NCBI GenBank assembly: GCA_003833135.1
Contig: QZLH01000080.1
Coordinates: 61,140 to 125,139 of the forward strand
Length of the DNA stretch: 64,000 nucleotides
Direction of reading: 5' to 3'
From: Oehlia diaphana
Taxonomy: Eukaryota > Glomeromycota > Glomeromycetes > Glomerales > Glomeraceae
The translations under genes were made by a program, and so were the position numbers. Under the pieces are notes generated by a model. That model was not told the origin of the DNA. It saw only the letters and a list, made by a program, of their open reading frames with translations, and did no database searches. Below are positions 9,471 to 21,265 of this stretch, one piece after another. How positions within the stretch are numbered: position 1 is the first letter of the stretch; the number at the start of each line of letters is the position of its first letter.

Positions 9471-10393
9471 ATTGTTAAAATTGCAATAAAAACGAATAAT
9501 CATTGATAATTATACCATCATCAAGATCTTTATGATCTTTAATAGCTTTAAATCCGCTTCAATTTTCTCAATAAGCTTCGGATCACTATAGATATAAAGC
9601 GCTTCTCATATAATTTAATCCTCGCTTTTACCATAATAACGTTTATCATTACGTTATCAAGATAATTTTTATAATCTTCATCTTCAGCAGAAGTATTACC
9701 TTGATTATTTGACAAAGAAAATATATAAAACATATTTTGGCATTTTAATTTTAATATATGATAAAATAAATAATGAAGTTGAAAGTACCATTTTCACGTT
9801 TTGTCATATCATCCGAGCCTGTATAATCCATAACACTATCAGTTATCATATTACAGATTGGGCACTAAACACGAATAAAATATATTCAACGTGATCAATA
9901 AATCTATGCAAAACCAGGATTTAAACCACCGTAAGAATGTAATAATTAATAGTTTATTATAATTATTGTAGCACTTGGATTTTTTTTATACCTTCGAACC
10001 TGGAATAATTACTCAGTTGCACTTTACAACCTTCCCAGGTACATCGATAAACTCGCCTTCCTCGAATAAAAGAAATGAAAGAAGAGACTTAGAGAAAGTT
10101 AAAGGAACCAAAGAACTCTTCTCAGATAACATCAAAACTTACGATAATTCGGTTGAATCTACGTGTTCACAAAAGACGTGCTTTTCAAGATCCACCTGGG
10201 TATTAAAGTACTGTGGTTCAGAATGAGCATCAGACCATTTGCAGAGAAATGGTGCACTTTTAGACATGGCAGTTAGGTGAGTTAGTGAATGACAATCATA
10301 ATTATCAAAATAATCAACAACCAATTAAATTTATTATAGGATTTTACGTCGCACAGACATTGCATCATTCTCTTTCTCAATAATAACAATACT
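9471..10393. other. Intergenic with weak short frames only
   Basis: Short frames at 9975-10226 (plus) and 10139-10324 (minus, with 'KHVFCEHVDSTELS') overlap each other. Neither shows a domain. I see no gene that can be supported. Confidence 0.3.
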
Positions 10394-10819
10394 TTATTTA
10401 TGAAATAAAAACATTGCCGGAACCCGGCCTACAATACATAAAAATTGCGAATATATCGCTTTACATGATGCAAATAAAAAATCAACGTAAACATTTCCTA
10501 AATCTACTCTTGCTTTTCGATCATCTGTTACCAAAACTTAATGATAGTAATAACAACGCTCATTAATTTCAGCTATAACGTTATGCAAAGCTACGTTAGC
10601 TAAATTACTTACACAGCTTCTTAATGTAGTCCTCAAGCTCTAATACCTGTCTTAAAGTCATTCCGTATTCCTTAAATTCCCATCCGGTTAGCTTGAGAAA
10701 TGAATGACAGGTGATTTTTTAAATTTTAATCATGAATTTTCGTAAAAAGTTATCGTCAAGTTCTAACCTTCCGATTTGGAATCCTCCCGCAAAAAATTAA
10801 TTAGTCTTTCAGTATCCAT
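10394..10819 (-). pseudogene. Broken SAM-domain protein gene
   Basis: The minus-strand start at 10819 gives 'MDTERLINFLREDSKSEG' and a possible donor at 10767. A second segment (10605-10708) reads 'FLKLTGWEFKEYGMTLRQVL' and 'ELEDYIKKL'. That is the C-terminal helix pattern of a sterile alpha motif ('FL.LT...(L/F)..YG(M/I)..G..L.L'). It ends in a canonical donor GTAAGT and joins, in phase, to 10394-10561. That last segment carries 'DDRKARVDLGNVYVDFL' and 'IYSQFLCIVGRVPAM' before a stop. The middle of the SAM domain is missing and an in-frame TAA follows 'CYYYH', so the gene is dead. SAM domains of this style are common in glomeromycotan proteins. Their partners are unknown here. Confidence 0.5.
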
Positions 10820-12155
10820 CTTTTTAACTTGTCAGCTAGAGTGGAGGTGGAAGACACCGCGTTTTCCTAAATACAAGACCCATTCTGAAAAAGTTTCGCT
10901 CCCATAGTCCCATGCATACATAACTGGGGGACCGACCACCTCTAACATATACTGTACATACCTTGTTTTTGAGCTATTTTACGGGAATGATTTTTGCGGG
11001 AAGTAGGCTGAACTTCTACATACTCCTACACGCTTTATATCTTGCTGGAAAAAAGTTAAGGAGATATGAGACGTGATTAGCATTGTCATATGATGCCAAA
11101 AGTTCTGACATCTATGCACCAAATCATAATTAATCAATGTCTTAAAGTATAATGATAAAAAAAATTTATTAATGTATAAGAATTATTAATTTTATCACTA
11201 TAATAATTTATTTCACAAGTATTAATTTACATTTATGTTACTTTCAATAGAACTATTAACTTCAATAAAACTATTATTTTTATGTTGGTTATCAAGATCT
11301 GATATATACGTTTCATTATATTAGTCATTTAAAATACTAATATTAGAGTAGTTAAAATGTTTTACAAGATTCTTAGTTTGAAATTTAAATAATTACATAA
11401 TAAAATTATTGTTAAAATTATTAAATATATAAATTATCAATAAAAAAAATATAATAAAAATTTTTAACCGTTACAACGATAATTCGAATTTAGATGAAAA
11501 TAATATTAAATAACATTACATTATTAATCTTAATGTTCAAACAAAAAACTATCCGTCAAATGGAACAATTCTTATTTATCTACTACTTTATATCTTATAT
11601 AAAGAAAAATGACAGATCGAGCATGAAGTTCAGATAATAATCTCTATATACAAAGCAATCTCATTTCAATTTTCCATATAGATGAATTTATTTTAACTAT
11701 TAATAAGCTTTTTTCCTAACTAAACACGAGATAAGGCTTTGACTATATCGAAACAGTTTATTGTGAGTATTATTACAAAGTTGCGTTTACTTATTATGAT
11801 ACAGAAATTTGTGATGTCTATAAAAAATTTCATTCTTTCTCTTTATTTTTATTAAATTTTATTCATGGGTTTTAATTTTTTTTTTTTTATAAATTAATTA
11901 TCTAGAAGCCATTTATCATAGAAGATTACGTTCAATTTTGATATGTCGATAATAAAACTGTTTCCCATAATCCATTTGATAGTTTTTTTGATAACTGAAA
12001 AAATAATTTTACATAAATTTAAAACTCTTATTTAAGTCTCAGACCATTTTAGATCTCTATACTTAAACAATTTCTTTATACGAATTTATTACTCGCTTAC
12101 TTTTTACAAAGATCTTTTCAACCAAAATTTTTGATGATCGTATCTTTTTCAAAAT
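10820..12155. other. Intergenic, A/T-rich
   Basis: A mixed-composition island at 10852-10945 has 'CTAGAGTGGAGGTGG' on the left and 'CCGACCACCTCTAA' on the right, possibly a short hAT-type remnant, but the match is weak. From 11150 to 11720 the sequence is nearly pure A/T. Nothing else is supported. Confidence 0.35.
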
Positions 12156-12245
12156 AAGGAAATTTATGGATTTGATTTTGATGTAACTGAATTGAGACGT
12201 AGATATTTATTAACTTTTGCATCAAAATTTAAATCTCGAACGTAA
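12156..12245 (+). pseudogene. 3' fragment related to the gene at 15694
   Basis: One open frame reads 'KEIYGFDFDVTELRRRYLL' and ends at a TAA at 12243-12245. The same word with few changes ('KEIYGFDFGVTELRRRNSL') lies directly after the gene at 15694-15999. The DNA matches closely over about 85 bases. Upstream sequence here (12000-12150) is frame-broken. It is a decayed tail of a paralogue of that unrecognised gene. Confidence 0.5.
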
Positions 12246-13563
12246 CTTAAGACAAATTCTTCCTTCGTACTTTTCAACATCCAATCCTTAATAGTGAAGC
12301 GATATTGAAATCAATGAAATTTATATTCTTCCAATACTATAGCGGCGCAAGAATTTTTTTATTTATTTCTCTTACAAATAAAATTTTATATACAGTATTT
12401 ATATAATTTTATCTAAATAAAATATTTTAACCTCCTTTTGTTTTGTAACAATGTATTCCTTATGTGCTCTTGCTTGCATTAATTCAATATAATGCACTGT
12501 ACCTTCAAAAGTAGGTTTTAGACGAGGAGGGAAAGGTATAATATTTTTATTGATAATTGAAATTTTTATTTCATTTATGTTTTGAAGTAATTTTTGAAAT
12601 TAATAACAAGAAGGCCTGCAGATGAAAAATGAAATAATTCCATGTCATTTCCTTTAGTTGCAAGTTATTGACCATTTAATAAATTATATCTTCAGTAATT
12701 AGCTTAGTAAAAATCGATAAATGTAGATTACTGGTCCATGGAGTCGTATTTCTTTTAAAAACTCGAATTCTATCGAAATCAACCTGATTCACCTTATGTT
12801 CTATTTTAAGTTCAACTGAGTTTTTCGTCATAATATCCGAAATGCATTAGTAGACGTTGTACGAAAGAACGAGATAATATTACTTTCTTGAAGCAATGTG
12901 AAAGTAAGTAATACTTGAATCACTTTCGGAGTTATGAAACTATTTCCAAGTCTCATTGTTGGTAAGCGTGAGTGTGATATTTGAATCACGTGTACTTGTT
13001 TGGATAAAATAAGGGAAAAAATGATAGATATGATGATCTTTTAGATGTTTGTCAGAAGATTGTTTAGTGTTACAATATTTTATTTTTAAACCTTACGGAT
13101 AAAAACAACTCTCAAGAAAAAATTTTTTTTTTATTTTAGAAATATTTTATAATCCTAAGTGGTTAAAAATCGAAAACTATTTTTTTGATTTTTATTTGGA
13201 CATTTATAATTAATAATCATGCTTATTACACAAAAAAAAAAGTATATAAAGGATGCTTTGTTACTAATATATAATATATAACTTGTGCATCTAATTATAT
13301 GAATTTTTCATGTACAGTATATTTTTAGTTTAATGACAAAAATAAATAAATAAATAAATAAATATTGAAAAAAAACTTGTTATAACTTGCAAAAAATTTA
13401 AAGAAAATTTATTGAAGACCTATACCGCTGAAAAATAAATGATCATTTTTCGTCGCCCAAAAGAATTTTTCGATTGAATTTATTCTAAGATTCTACTTAC
13501 AGTAAATTCATAAATTTATTGAAGTAATCTATCATTATACGACGATTATTCATTATAAACAGG
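12246..13563. other. Intergenic, A/T-rich
   Basis: Contains an (AAAT)n microsatellite at about 13340-13365 and several homopolymers. No gene, RNA or inverted-repeat element could be supported before the Mutator-like element at 13573. Confidence 0.4.
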
Positions 13564-13812
13564 ATTTAATTAAAACGACCCTAGCATCACCATGTAAAAA
13601 ATGGTAGCCGGATTTGTTGCCAGGTTACACATAATCTGCGCACATGATCCGGACGATTATTTTCGGTAATTATTATATTATTATTTAAAATAAGCTGTAA
13701 GTAGTTGTATAAATTAAACCTGAAAAATTTTGGTCTTTTAATTAAAAAAAATTTTTGGGTTAAATTATTTTTGGTAATTTTATTTTATCGTGATGTATTT
13801 TTATTGGCAAGA

Positions 13813-14402
13813 NNNNNNNNNNNNNNNNNNNNNNNNNNNNNNNNNNNNNNNNNNNNNNNNNNNNNNNNNNNNNNNNNNNNNNNNNNNNNNNNNNNNNNNN
13901 NNNNNNNNNNNNNNNNNNNNNNNNNNNNNNNNNNNNNNNNNNNNNNNNNNNNNNNNNNNNNNNNNNNNNNNNNNNNNNNNNNNNNNNNNNNNNNNNNNNN
14001 NNNNNNNNNNNNNNNNNNNNNNNNNNNNNNNNNNNNNNNNNNNNNNNNNNNNNNNNNNNNNNNNNNNNNNNNNNNNNNNNNNNNNNNNNNNNNNNNNNNN
14101 NNNNNNNNNNNNNNNNNNNNNNNNNNNNNNNNNNNNNNNNNNNNNNNNNNNNNNNNNNNNNNNNNNNNNNNNNNNNNNNNNNNNNNNNNNNNNNNNNNNN
14201 NNNNNNNNNNNNNNNNNNNNNNNNNNNNNNNNNNNNNNNNNNNNNNNNNNNNNNNNNNNNNNNNNNNNNNNNNNNNNNNNNNNNNNNNNNNNNNNNNNNN
14301 NNNNNNNNNNNNNNNNNNNNNNNNNNNNNNNNNNNNNNNNNNNNNNNNNNNNNNNNNNNNNNNNNNNNNNNNNNNNNNNNNNNNNNNNNNNNNNNNNNNN
14401 NN
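13813..14402. other. Assembly gap (590 N) with identical flanks
   Basis: The 20 bases before the gap ('ATGTATTTTTATTGGCAAGA') are repeated exactly after it. The contigs may therefore overlap, or the gap may span a tandem repeat, rather than holding unknown unique sequence. Confidence 0.9.
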
Positions 14403-14738
14403 ATGTATTTTTATTGGCAAGAAATGTTATAAAGTTATTTTATGTACTTTTAATTTTATTATTTATTATAATAAACTATTAAGATACTACATTTTACTAT
14501 AATAGATCATGTATTTTATTTGTAAATATAATTAACGCTAAATAGATTGTTCTTAGTATACATTACAAATATGAAATATTATTAAACATACTATGTCAAA
14601 AGAAGAGTGTCCTTTTTCTGATTTAATGTGTAAACCCATATTACATTCTGATATAAGGGAAACTATATAACGCCCAATTTCACAATTAAAATATTTTCAA
14701 TATTTTAACTAATATTATTTTAGTGTTTGCAACATTTT

Positions 14739-14975
14739 TCAAAATATTCCCTTTTCATTAAAAAATTCCAAACTTTCTCTAGTACAATGACACCCTTTAC
14801 AAACCTTATTTTGTTGTTGATGACATTTTAACAATTTCATAGAAAAATATTTTGTAAAAAAAAGAAAGGCGATGTGTGGCGTAAAAGGATCGATCAGAGT
14901 TTTATAATTACCGAAATAATCGACCGGATCATGTGCGCAGATTATGTGTAACCTGGCAACAAATCCGGCTACCAT
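14739..14975 (-). CDS. Small ORF inside the Mutator-like element (78 aa, unrecognised)
   Basis: The frame starts inside the right TIR ('MVAGFVARLHIICAHDP'), so the same first codons also exist at the left TIR on the plus strand, where they stop after about 20 codons. The second half contains 'KVCKGCHCTRESLEFFNEKG', a CxxC...C arrangement that resembles the start of small zinc-binding modules. There is no matching second CxxC before the stop. It might be a captured or residual gene piece, or chance. No function can be given. Confidence 0.25.
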   Translation of the reverse strand: MVAGFVARLHIICAHDPVDYFGNYKTLIDPFTPHIAFLFFTKYFSMKLLKCHQQQNKVCKGCHCTRESLEFFNEKGIF

Positions 14976-15002
14976 TTTTTACATGGTGATGCTAGGGTCG
15001 TT

Positions 15003-15693
15003 ATTTAATTAATTGCATATCACGAGTTTCGCTGAGTTAAATAATGTGATGATGTGATAAGCACAATTTATCACAATTTTTGTTATAAATTAATTGGGGA
15101 AACATTTTTTAGAATTTTCTTTTTTAAAAAAAAAATTCCAAATTTGCTTTTAAAAGAAAACTTTTTTTTCCATATTGCACAATAACTTTCTTTGAATAAT
15201 AAAGGCGAGTGCATATCCTTCCAAGTCCGTAGGTCGTGACGTCATTCCAATATAGTAAAAGGTATGCAACCACTCTACGAAATGAGCATCGAATTTTTTA
15301 AGTTTGTACACTTCTTTACCACCACTTATTTTAACTAACCGATAATTATATACGCTATTTGAAGATTCATACAAGTCAATATCAAACCAAAAAAAAAGAA
15401 AAAACGGTAAGAGACTTAAAAATTAAGGACCCGTCCCTTATAAGCTCCCTTAAGGTTTAAAAAAGTGTAAAGCAATCAACAATTACCACTTTCCAATTTT
15501 CAACATAAAAAAAATTTTTCCTATTCTTTCCACATTATTTTTTTGGGTTAAGAAGAAATGGCAAAGTTTTACTGCGCCATAATCGGCTGGCTGCGCCACA
15601 CTTTCGTTATTACAAAAGTTCATTATACAATTATTTCACTCACCTATTCAATAACTAACAGATATAGTTTCGTCTTATTCAAATTTATAGACG
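15003..15693. other. Intergenic; one unrecognised minus-strand frame
   Basis: A 74-codon minus-strand frame at 15150-15374 has balanced composition ('YNYRLVKISGGKEVYKLKKF', then 'YYIGMTSRPTDLEGYA') and could be an exon or relic, but I do not recognise it. The last 100 bases are the presumed promoter of the gene at 15694. Confidence 0.3.
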
Positions 15694-15999
15694 ATGTCCG
15701 ATATAGACGCTTTTGATTCAGCAAACCAAGTTTCAGCTCAAACGATAACACTTCAACCCATTCAGGACCAATTGGTCGAGCTTAGTTTATTTTACCAACC
15801 ACAAAATGATAACAATATTTATCACATAACTTGTAGGAAATTTTTACAAGATCATCTTCAAGGTACAGGAAATTCTGATTTCTTGGACGATAATTATGAC
15901 TATGAGTTCTTTTTAGAAAGTTTAGATGACTCCACGACGATGTTTCATGTTACATGTAAATTATTACCAAATTCTTTTAATTTTAAATATATTGAATAA
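15694..15999 (+). CDS. Unrecognised small protein (101 aa) with a frame-broken tail
   Basis: The frame encodes an acidic, asparagine-rich protein without membrane segments ('QDQLVELSLFYQPQNDNNIY', 'HITCRKFLQDHLQGTGNSD', 'MFHVTCKLLPNSFNFKYIE'). HITC and HVTC recur, suggesting two related beta hairpins. It stops at 15997-15999. One base out of frame, the DNA continues with 'KEIYGFDFGVTELRRRNSL' up to a stop at 16108, and this tail is also found at 12156-12245. Either the gene is intact with a short tail, or a single-base frameshift near 15998 has cut off a conserved C-terminus of about 36 residues. I favour the frameshift. The function is unknown. Confidence 0.5.
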   Translation: MSDIDAFDSANQVSAQTITLQPIQDQLVELSLFYQPQNDNNIYHITCRKFLQDHLQGTGNSDFLDDNYDYEFFLESLDDSTTMFHVTCKLLPNSFNFKYIE

Positions 16000-16108
16000 G
16001 GAAATTTATGGATTTGATTTTGGTGTAACTGAATTGAGACGTAGAAATTCATTAACTTTGCATCAAAAGTTAAACCTCGAACGTACTGTATATAAATATA
16101 TATGCTAA

Positions 16109-16435
16109 TTCATATAACGAAATGATTCAAATAATTTCCTAACATTCTATATTTCTTTATAGTGCTAAAATTTCAGGAAATTCAAATCACCGCACGACTT
16201 AACGTCAAATTATGCATTTTGACTTCTCAAAGCTTGATACTACTCTATAAGTTAATTTGTTATCATATTTTTTGTATTGAATTTTTTAAGCTTGCTTTAT
16301 TTAAATATCAATAAATTTATTTTCTATTTATAATTTAAATAATATTCAACTAAAATTAATATATATATAACTAATATTATTAAAAAGAAAATGTGTAAAT
16401 ATTGGACTCTAATAAGTTTTGAAAAATACCGAGAT
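16109..16435. other. Intergenic spacer between convergent genes
   Basis: A/T-rich 3' flanks of the plus-strand gene ending near 16108 and the minus-strand kinase ending at 16436. No other signal. Confidence 0.45.
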
Positions 16436-18518
16436 TCAAATATCAAAATAAATTTCTTGTTTAATATAACCTATATTTGTAATTTAAAAAGAAATTAGGT
16501 TATTAAGAACATAGTTTTTAAAAATATAATATTTTTACTTACTTTCGTCAATGATATATTGTTCAGAATTTATAACTATATCCAATTCAAATTCTTGCGT
16601 AATATAATCTAAATAAATAAAAACGAAAAATAATTAAATTAAAACATAAATTACATTTATTGAAAATACGTAAAATATTTTACCATTATTTTCATTTTCG
16701 ATTAATTTAATCTTTTTAATAATTTTGTCTGGAAATATTTTATTATTTAGTTAGTAAATATTGAATGACGTTTTATATACTATAAAAATTTTGACTTTTA
16801 TCATACCTTCATTAAAACTGTTTTCAATTTGATTGTCGTCAAACTTTCTTTTATCTTAAAGAATAAACTTATTAATATTACTTAAAATTATATTAGTTAT
16901 TAATAACCTTAAATAAATAATTACCATTGAAAGTTATATCGTTTTTCTGATGACAATGAAATAGATCTAAATAATAATGAAGTAGAGTATACTATTGTTA
17001 TTTTTTTTAATTAAAGCGAAATATTTAATGCAATATTTACCAACTCCCGCAGTTATAGACTCGCTTCTTAAACTTCTTGTAGACATTGTAAACATTGCAG
17101 ATTGAATTATACCATTCAAAGGTCTACTGCTATAAATAGCACCTGGATTATTTGTTGTTACAGGTCCAATATTTAATGAACTTATAATTTCAGTTTTCTT
17201 ACTCCATTCTTTCCGATACATTTCATCAAGTCTATTATATATATCAGTAGCTACTGGTCTTTTATTAGGATCTGAATTCCAGCATTCTTTCATTAATTCA
17301 ATATATCCTTCGGGCGCATTTGTAACAATTGGTGGTCTTAAATCATCACATATTTCTATTATAAGTTCTGCATCATGACTTCTATTCCAAAAAGGTCTTC
17401 TACCTGTCATAAATTCCCACATAATCATTCCAAAACTATATATGTCTGATTCTTTGGTATATTTTTGTCCTTTAAAAATCTCTGGTGCCATATAAGGAAT
17501 TATACCATAATTCTCATTGTTATTATCATCATCTGTAAATTCAGTTGCAGATTTACTTAAGCCCAAATCACCTAAATATACACGACTCTTATTACAAAAA
17601 AAGATATTTCCACTATGAAAATCTCTATGTAAAATATTAACACTATGTATATTAACAAGTCCATTTATTATTTCTTTTAACTTACTTAACTTATTATACC
17701 AACCAATGCTATAGAAATCATTAGTTAAGTAGTTTATCAAATCACCTGATTCATAATATGGCATAATAATCATGATATCATTGGTAACGGGTTCTTGAGT
17801 AATTCCAAAATATTTACTAACTTGATTGTATGTTGTTAAATTATTTTTTTGGCGATTATAATACTTCTTTTTCCAATTTAAAGAAAATTCATGAAATATC
17901 TTGAGCTAAATGATAAGAAGTTTATTAATTACTTAATTCAAAGTTATGTTAATAAATAATTGTAATCACCTCATTTAACTCCTTAGAGGTGATTTCTTTA
18001 GAATTATTAAGCTTTTTAAGAACGACTTCATAATTCTTTTTATATTCGGGTTTATAAAAACTTTGTTTTTTCTTATTCCATTTATTTATTACTGGACCAT
18101 CAATCCAAATAGCCTTATAAATTTCACTAAAACCTCCCTTAGCAATAAATTTTACATCTTTAAATTGGTTATAAGGCACGAACACCATTTTCCCAGCTAA
18201 TTTACTACTACTAGTTAGTGTATGCATAATAAAATCATCAATAACTTTATTTCCACTTGGTATAAATACTAATTTCGCTTTATAACAAACGCCACAAATA
18301 TGATGATTTTCTTCTAAAAGTTCTCTTCTTTGATTACATTCGCTGCATAATATCTTCGTTTCACGTTTACGATTGTGTTTAATTGTGGTTTGTGTTGGCA
18401 TGCCTAAAGATGTGTTGTCTGATAATAAAAAATCAATTTTGTGTTTATGATTTATTAATTGATCCATCGTTAATTTTTTTTTTAAAAAAAAATAATTTAG
18501 CTCTTCTGCATGAGACAA
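16436..18518 (-). CDS. Protein kinase with zinc-binding N-terminus and micro-exon tail (549 aa)
   Basis: Seven exons join in frame: 18518-17970, 17905-17041, 16966-16925, 16854-16807, 16728-16684, 16608-16543 and 16470-16436 (1650 nt). Residues 58-78 hold C58-C61-C75-C78, a probable zinc module. 'VPYNQFKDVKFIAKGGFSEI' begins the kinase domain. The key residues are all present: glycine loop 128-131, Lys168 (VVLK), HRD 276-278 ('HRDFHSGN'), Asp296 (DLG instead of DFG) and APE 323-325. It should therefore be an active Ser/Thr or TKL-type kinase. After the domain, five exons of 35-66 nt, all joined in phase 1, encode a polar tail with basic 'DKRKFDD' and 'KIIKKIKL'. Skipping of internal ones would keep the frame. 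The first ATG is used; Met18 is an alternative. The substrate is unknown. Confidence 0.85.
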
Positions 18519-20639
18519 AAAAACCTAATTATATATATATTCCTTTAAGCAAGGAATTTTTGATCCGAACTCAGAAAATTCCATAAAAATATAATATCTG
18601 TAGAATTTTCTATTATAAGAATCGTGCCAAGAAATTCTATCAATCTAGAACAAAGATTTTCGAATAGACTTTTCACAAAAACTCTAACAAAGAATTCTAT
18701 AGAGGCGTCACATGCTGTGAAACAAGCACAACGTGACATAAAGTTCAAAAGAATTGATTAACATTCTTATTACTTAAAAAGTTAAAACAGTTATGTATGG
18801 CGTACGTTTTACAACTTTCGTAATAGAACTTAAAATAATAAAAAGTGAAAAGGTAGTCAACAAACCATCGAAGTCATTTGCATATAACTTCCAAAATAAG
18901 TAAGATTATAGATCAATATTAAAATTTTAATACAAAGATGTATTATTGAAATATACTAAAATAAATTTATGTGAATAAGAAATTTCAAGCAAAAGTAATA
19001 TTAAAATGTTTTATGATAAATCTTTTTTTTTAATACTGTATACTTAATAGTTTAAACTTGTTTCAACATGAATTTTTACTTGAAATATTGAATTATTATA
19101 ATTATTTATTAATATTGGAATTAAATGTTAATACGCCTATTTGATTATTTAGTTTATGCCTTTTTCTTTATTTACTTAACTAATAAAAAACAATGATGTC
19201 AAATTAAAAATTTAAACATTCTGTTATTTCATAATTTGTCAAACTCGACATTTTGTGATTTCTAAAAAAAAAAAAATGGTTAAAAATATAACCAAACTCA
19301 AAATTTAAAACATTTTCAGGAAGTCCTCCAAAAACTTTCATTCTAATGCCAAAAATCGATTCTTTTCTTTTTTATTTATTTATACTTCTTAACATTAGCG
19401 CAAAAATAAAAATGTATTGATAAAGTACAATAACAGATAATAGGATCCTTGGCAAATTTATGTTTATATACAACATTTGCTATAGTATTTATAAACAACT
19501 CTTCCTTCAGTTTTGGATAGAATGAAAACATAATGGAAAAATAAGCTTATCATACTCCGTTCCGATCATTTTGATTCACATGTTCGTCTGTAATACAGAA
19601 TCACACGATTTAGAATTACCAAATTTAGTGATGATTGAATGAACTTTCAACTACATACTAAAAGCTCAGCCAAATATTTTAATATTTTAATAACCGGTTT
19701 TTATAATAACCTATATAAATTTGACTATATAAATCAACAAATATAATTTTATAATATATAATAAAAAAGATATTTCTTATATAAAAATGTTAAATTGTGC
19801 ATTTGTGCGATACGCCTGCATCTTGTGTAATATTTCATATGTTTTTTCTTTAGCCGTTGTGAAGAAACAGTAATATAATATATGTGTGTGTATTATATTT
19901 TAAGATGTTCTAGTGTGACTTTCGACAATAATGCGTCCTCATATAATTTGATGAAATTTTAATATTTAGATGTGGAAAATGGTTGCGTGCTCATAAGTTG
20001 TTCATGTTTCGCCATATCCAAACTTACTAAACCTAAAATACAGATTATTATATTTGTCGGATCCAAAATAAAATGAAAAATTCTTTTAATTATTTTTTTG
20101 GTGACGCGCTATCGATCAAGATTTTTTCACTCGGTTGGCATTTTAGCGTTACGATGAACTAAACGGATTCGGATGATGACGGATTTCATCTTATGATGCC
20201 GACCGGGATACTAGTCATACTACAATATATTATGTATTAGGTCATTTGTCATTTAATGATGAAAAGTCTGAATTACGGTACATCAATTTATTAAGTTTTC
20301 GTAAATTGCACAAAGAAGTAAGATAAATTTGATTCCAAAATCCATATTTCTTATTATAATTCGGCAATTTCAACGGTACCTATGTTTTCTTTTTGGAGGT
20401 GGAATTACGAAATTCGGGATCCTTTCGTTATTTAGAATTTTCTTTAGATGGACAAAAAATCCTCAATGTTGTTTCTTTATTAGTAAAATATAAATTGTAT
20501 AAATCATTGTTACAATAGTATTTATCAACTTTGTAACAAATTTTCCTATTAAACGATATAAATTATACAATCAAATCGAATAAAATATAACATAAGCGTG
20601 ATAGCTTATCAATACGGATGATCAATTAGAACAGTTTAT
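18519..20639. other. Intergenic, A/T-rich
   Basis: The first 200 bases are the presumed kinase promoter. A GC-richer island at 20100-20215 has weak inverted words ('CTCGGTTGGCATT' and 'GATGCCGACCGGG'), possibly an old element. Nothing else is supported. Confidence 0.35.
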
Positions 20640-21265
20640 AAAAAATGAAGTAATAATTCCTTTGCTCACTATTAATAATTTATTCTTTTAAGAGGATATT
20701 TTAAAGAAATATCCAGAATCGTATTAAAATTAGAAATTGGTCAATTTAAAAAAACATTTTTTATCCAAAATATTATTACCACCTGAAGTTATCTGTTTCG
20801 GATAATGACAATCGCAAAAACCTTGTATTTATATTTTTATCGAAATGAAAGAATCCAATACTTATCACCATACACATTACCTACAGATTTCTTTGAATGA
20901 AATTTAAGGCCTTATTTTTTTTTGTTGTAAAAATAACTTCATATAATTCATAGATTATAAGTATTAGATATTAGCTGAAAATTTAATTACTTAGTTTTAT
21001 AAGGGACTAAAATTAATTTTACGATAAACCAAGATCTAGTATGTAATAATAATAAATCAAAAGATTTTTTCAGTAAATTAGCAAACAAAACATTGTAGTT
21101 CGTATTAAAATTATTCCAAATTATTTTTATCCAGTGGAACGAATTTTTCCTGGTAGAACAACTGACTTAATAGCGGTTAAAGGATGCTGTCTTAAAGAAA
21201 CCACAATTCGTGCATGTGATTTAGATTTGGAATTTTCCTTTTTATCAATCAACAAATCTTTTTAG
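20640..21265 (+). pseudogene. Decayed coding region, unrecognised
   Basis: A 62-codon open stretch (21077-21265) has coding-like composition ('RIKIIPNYFYPVERIFPGRT', 'TDLIAVKGCCLKETTIRACD', 'LDLEFSFLSI') and ends at a stop. Upstream, short fragments in shifting frames look similar in style ('YRNERIQYLSPYTLPTDFFE' near 20850). This pattern of frame-shifted coding-like pieces suggests a dead gene. I do not recognise the family. Confidence 0.3.

Larger units (their letters stand above)
13573..15002. mobile_element. Mutator-like element with ~100-bp TIRs and perfect 9-bp TSD
   Basis: Bases 13573-13673 and 14904-15002 are inverted repeats of about 100 bp with only a few differences. Both start 'AACGACCCTAGCATCACC' and include 'GTTGCCAGGTTACACATAAT'. 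Immediately outside lies ATTTAATTA on both sides (13564-13572 and 15003-15011), a perfect 9-bp target duplication. Long TIRs plus a 9-bp duplication are the hallmark of Mutator-like elements. The interior, partly an N gap, shows no transposase in what is sequenced. A 78-codon minus-strand frame starts inside the right TIR. The close TIR match suggests fairly recent movement. Confidence 0.7.

Noticed and set aside
9980..10010. tRNA-like B-box word (reverse complement CAGGTTCGAAGG)
   Set aside because: No A box, acceptor stem or cloverleaf could be formed around it.
10852..10945. Possible short hAT element (CTAGAGTGGAGGTGG / CCACCTCTAA)
   Set aside because: End similarity is limited to about 10 bases with mismatches, and no target duplication is seen.
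13705..14502. Long frames through the first N gap on both strands
   Set aside because: They are open only because N codons carry no stops. Known sequence at the ends is short and A/T-rich.
18545..18748. Frames on both strands upstream of the kinase
   Set aside because: A coding-like stretch on the plus strand (ending 'HAVKQAQRDIKFKRI') has no start codon or partner exon. The interval is better explained as the kinase promoter.
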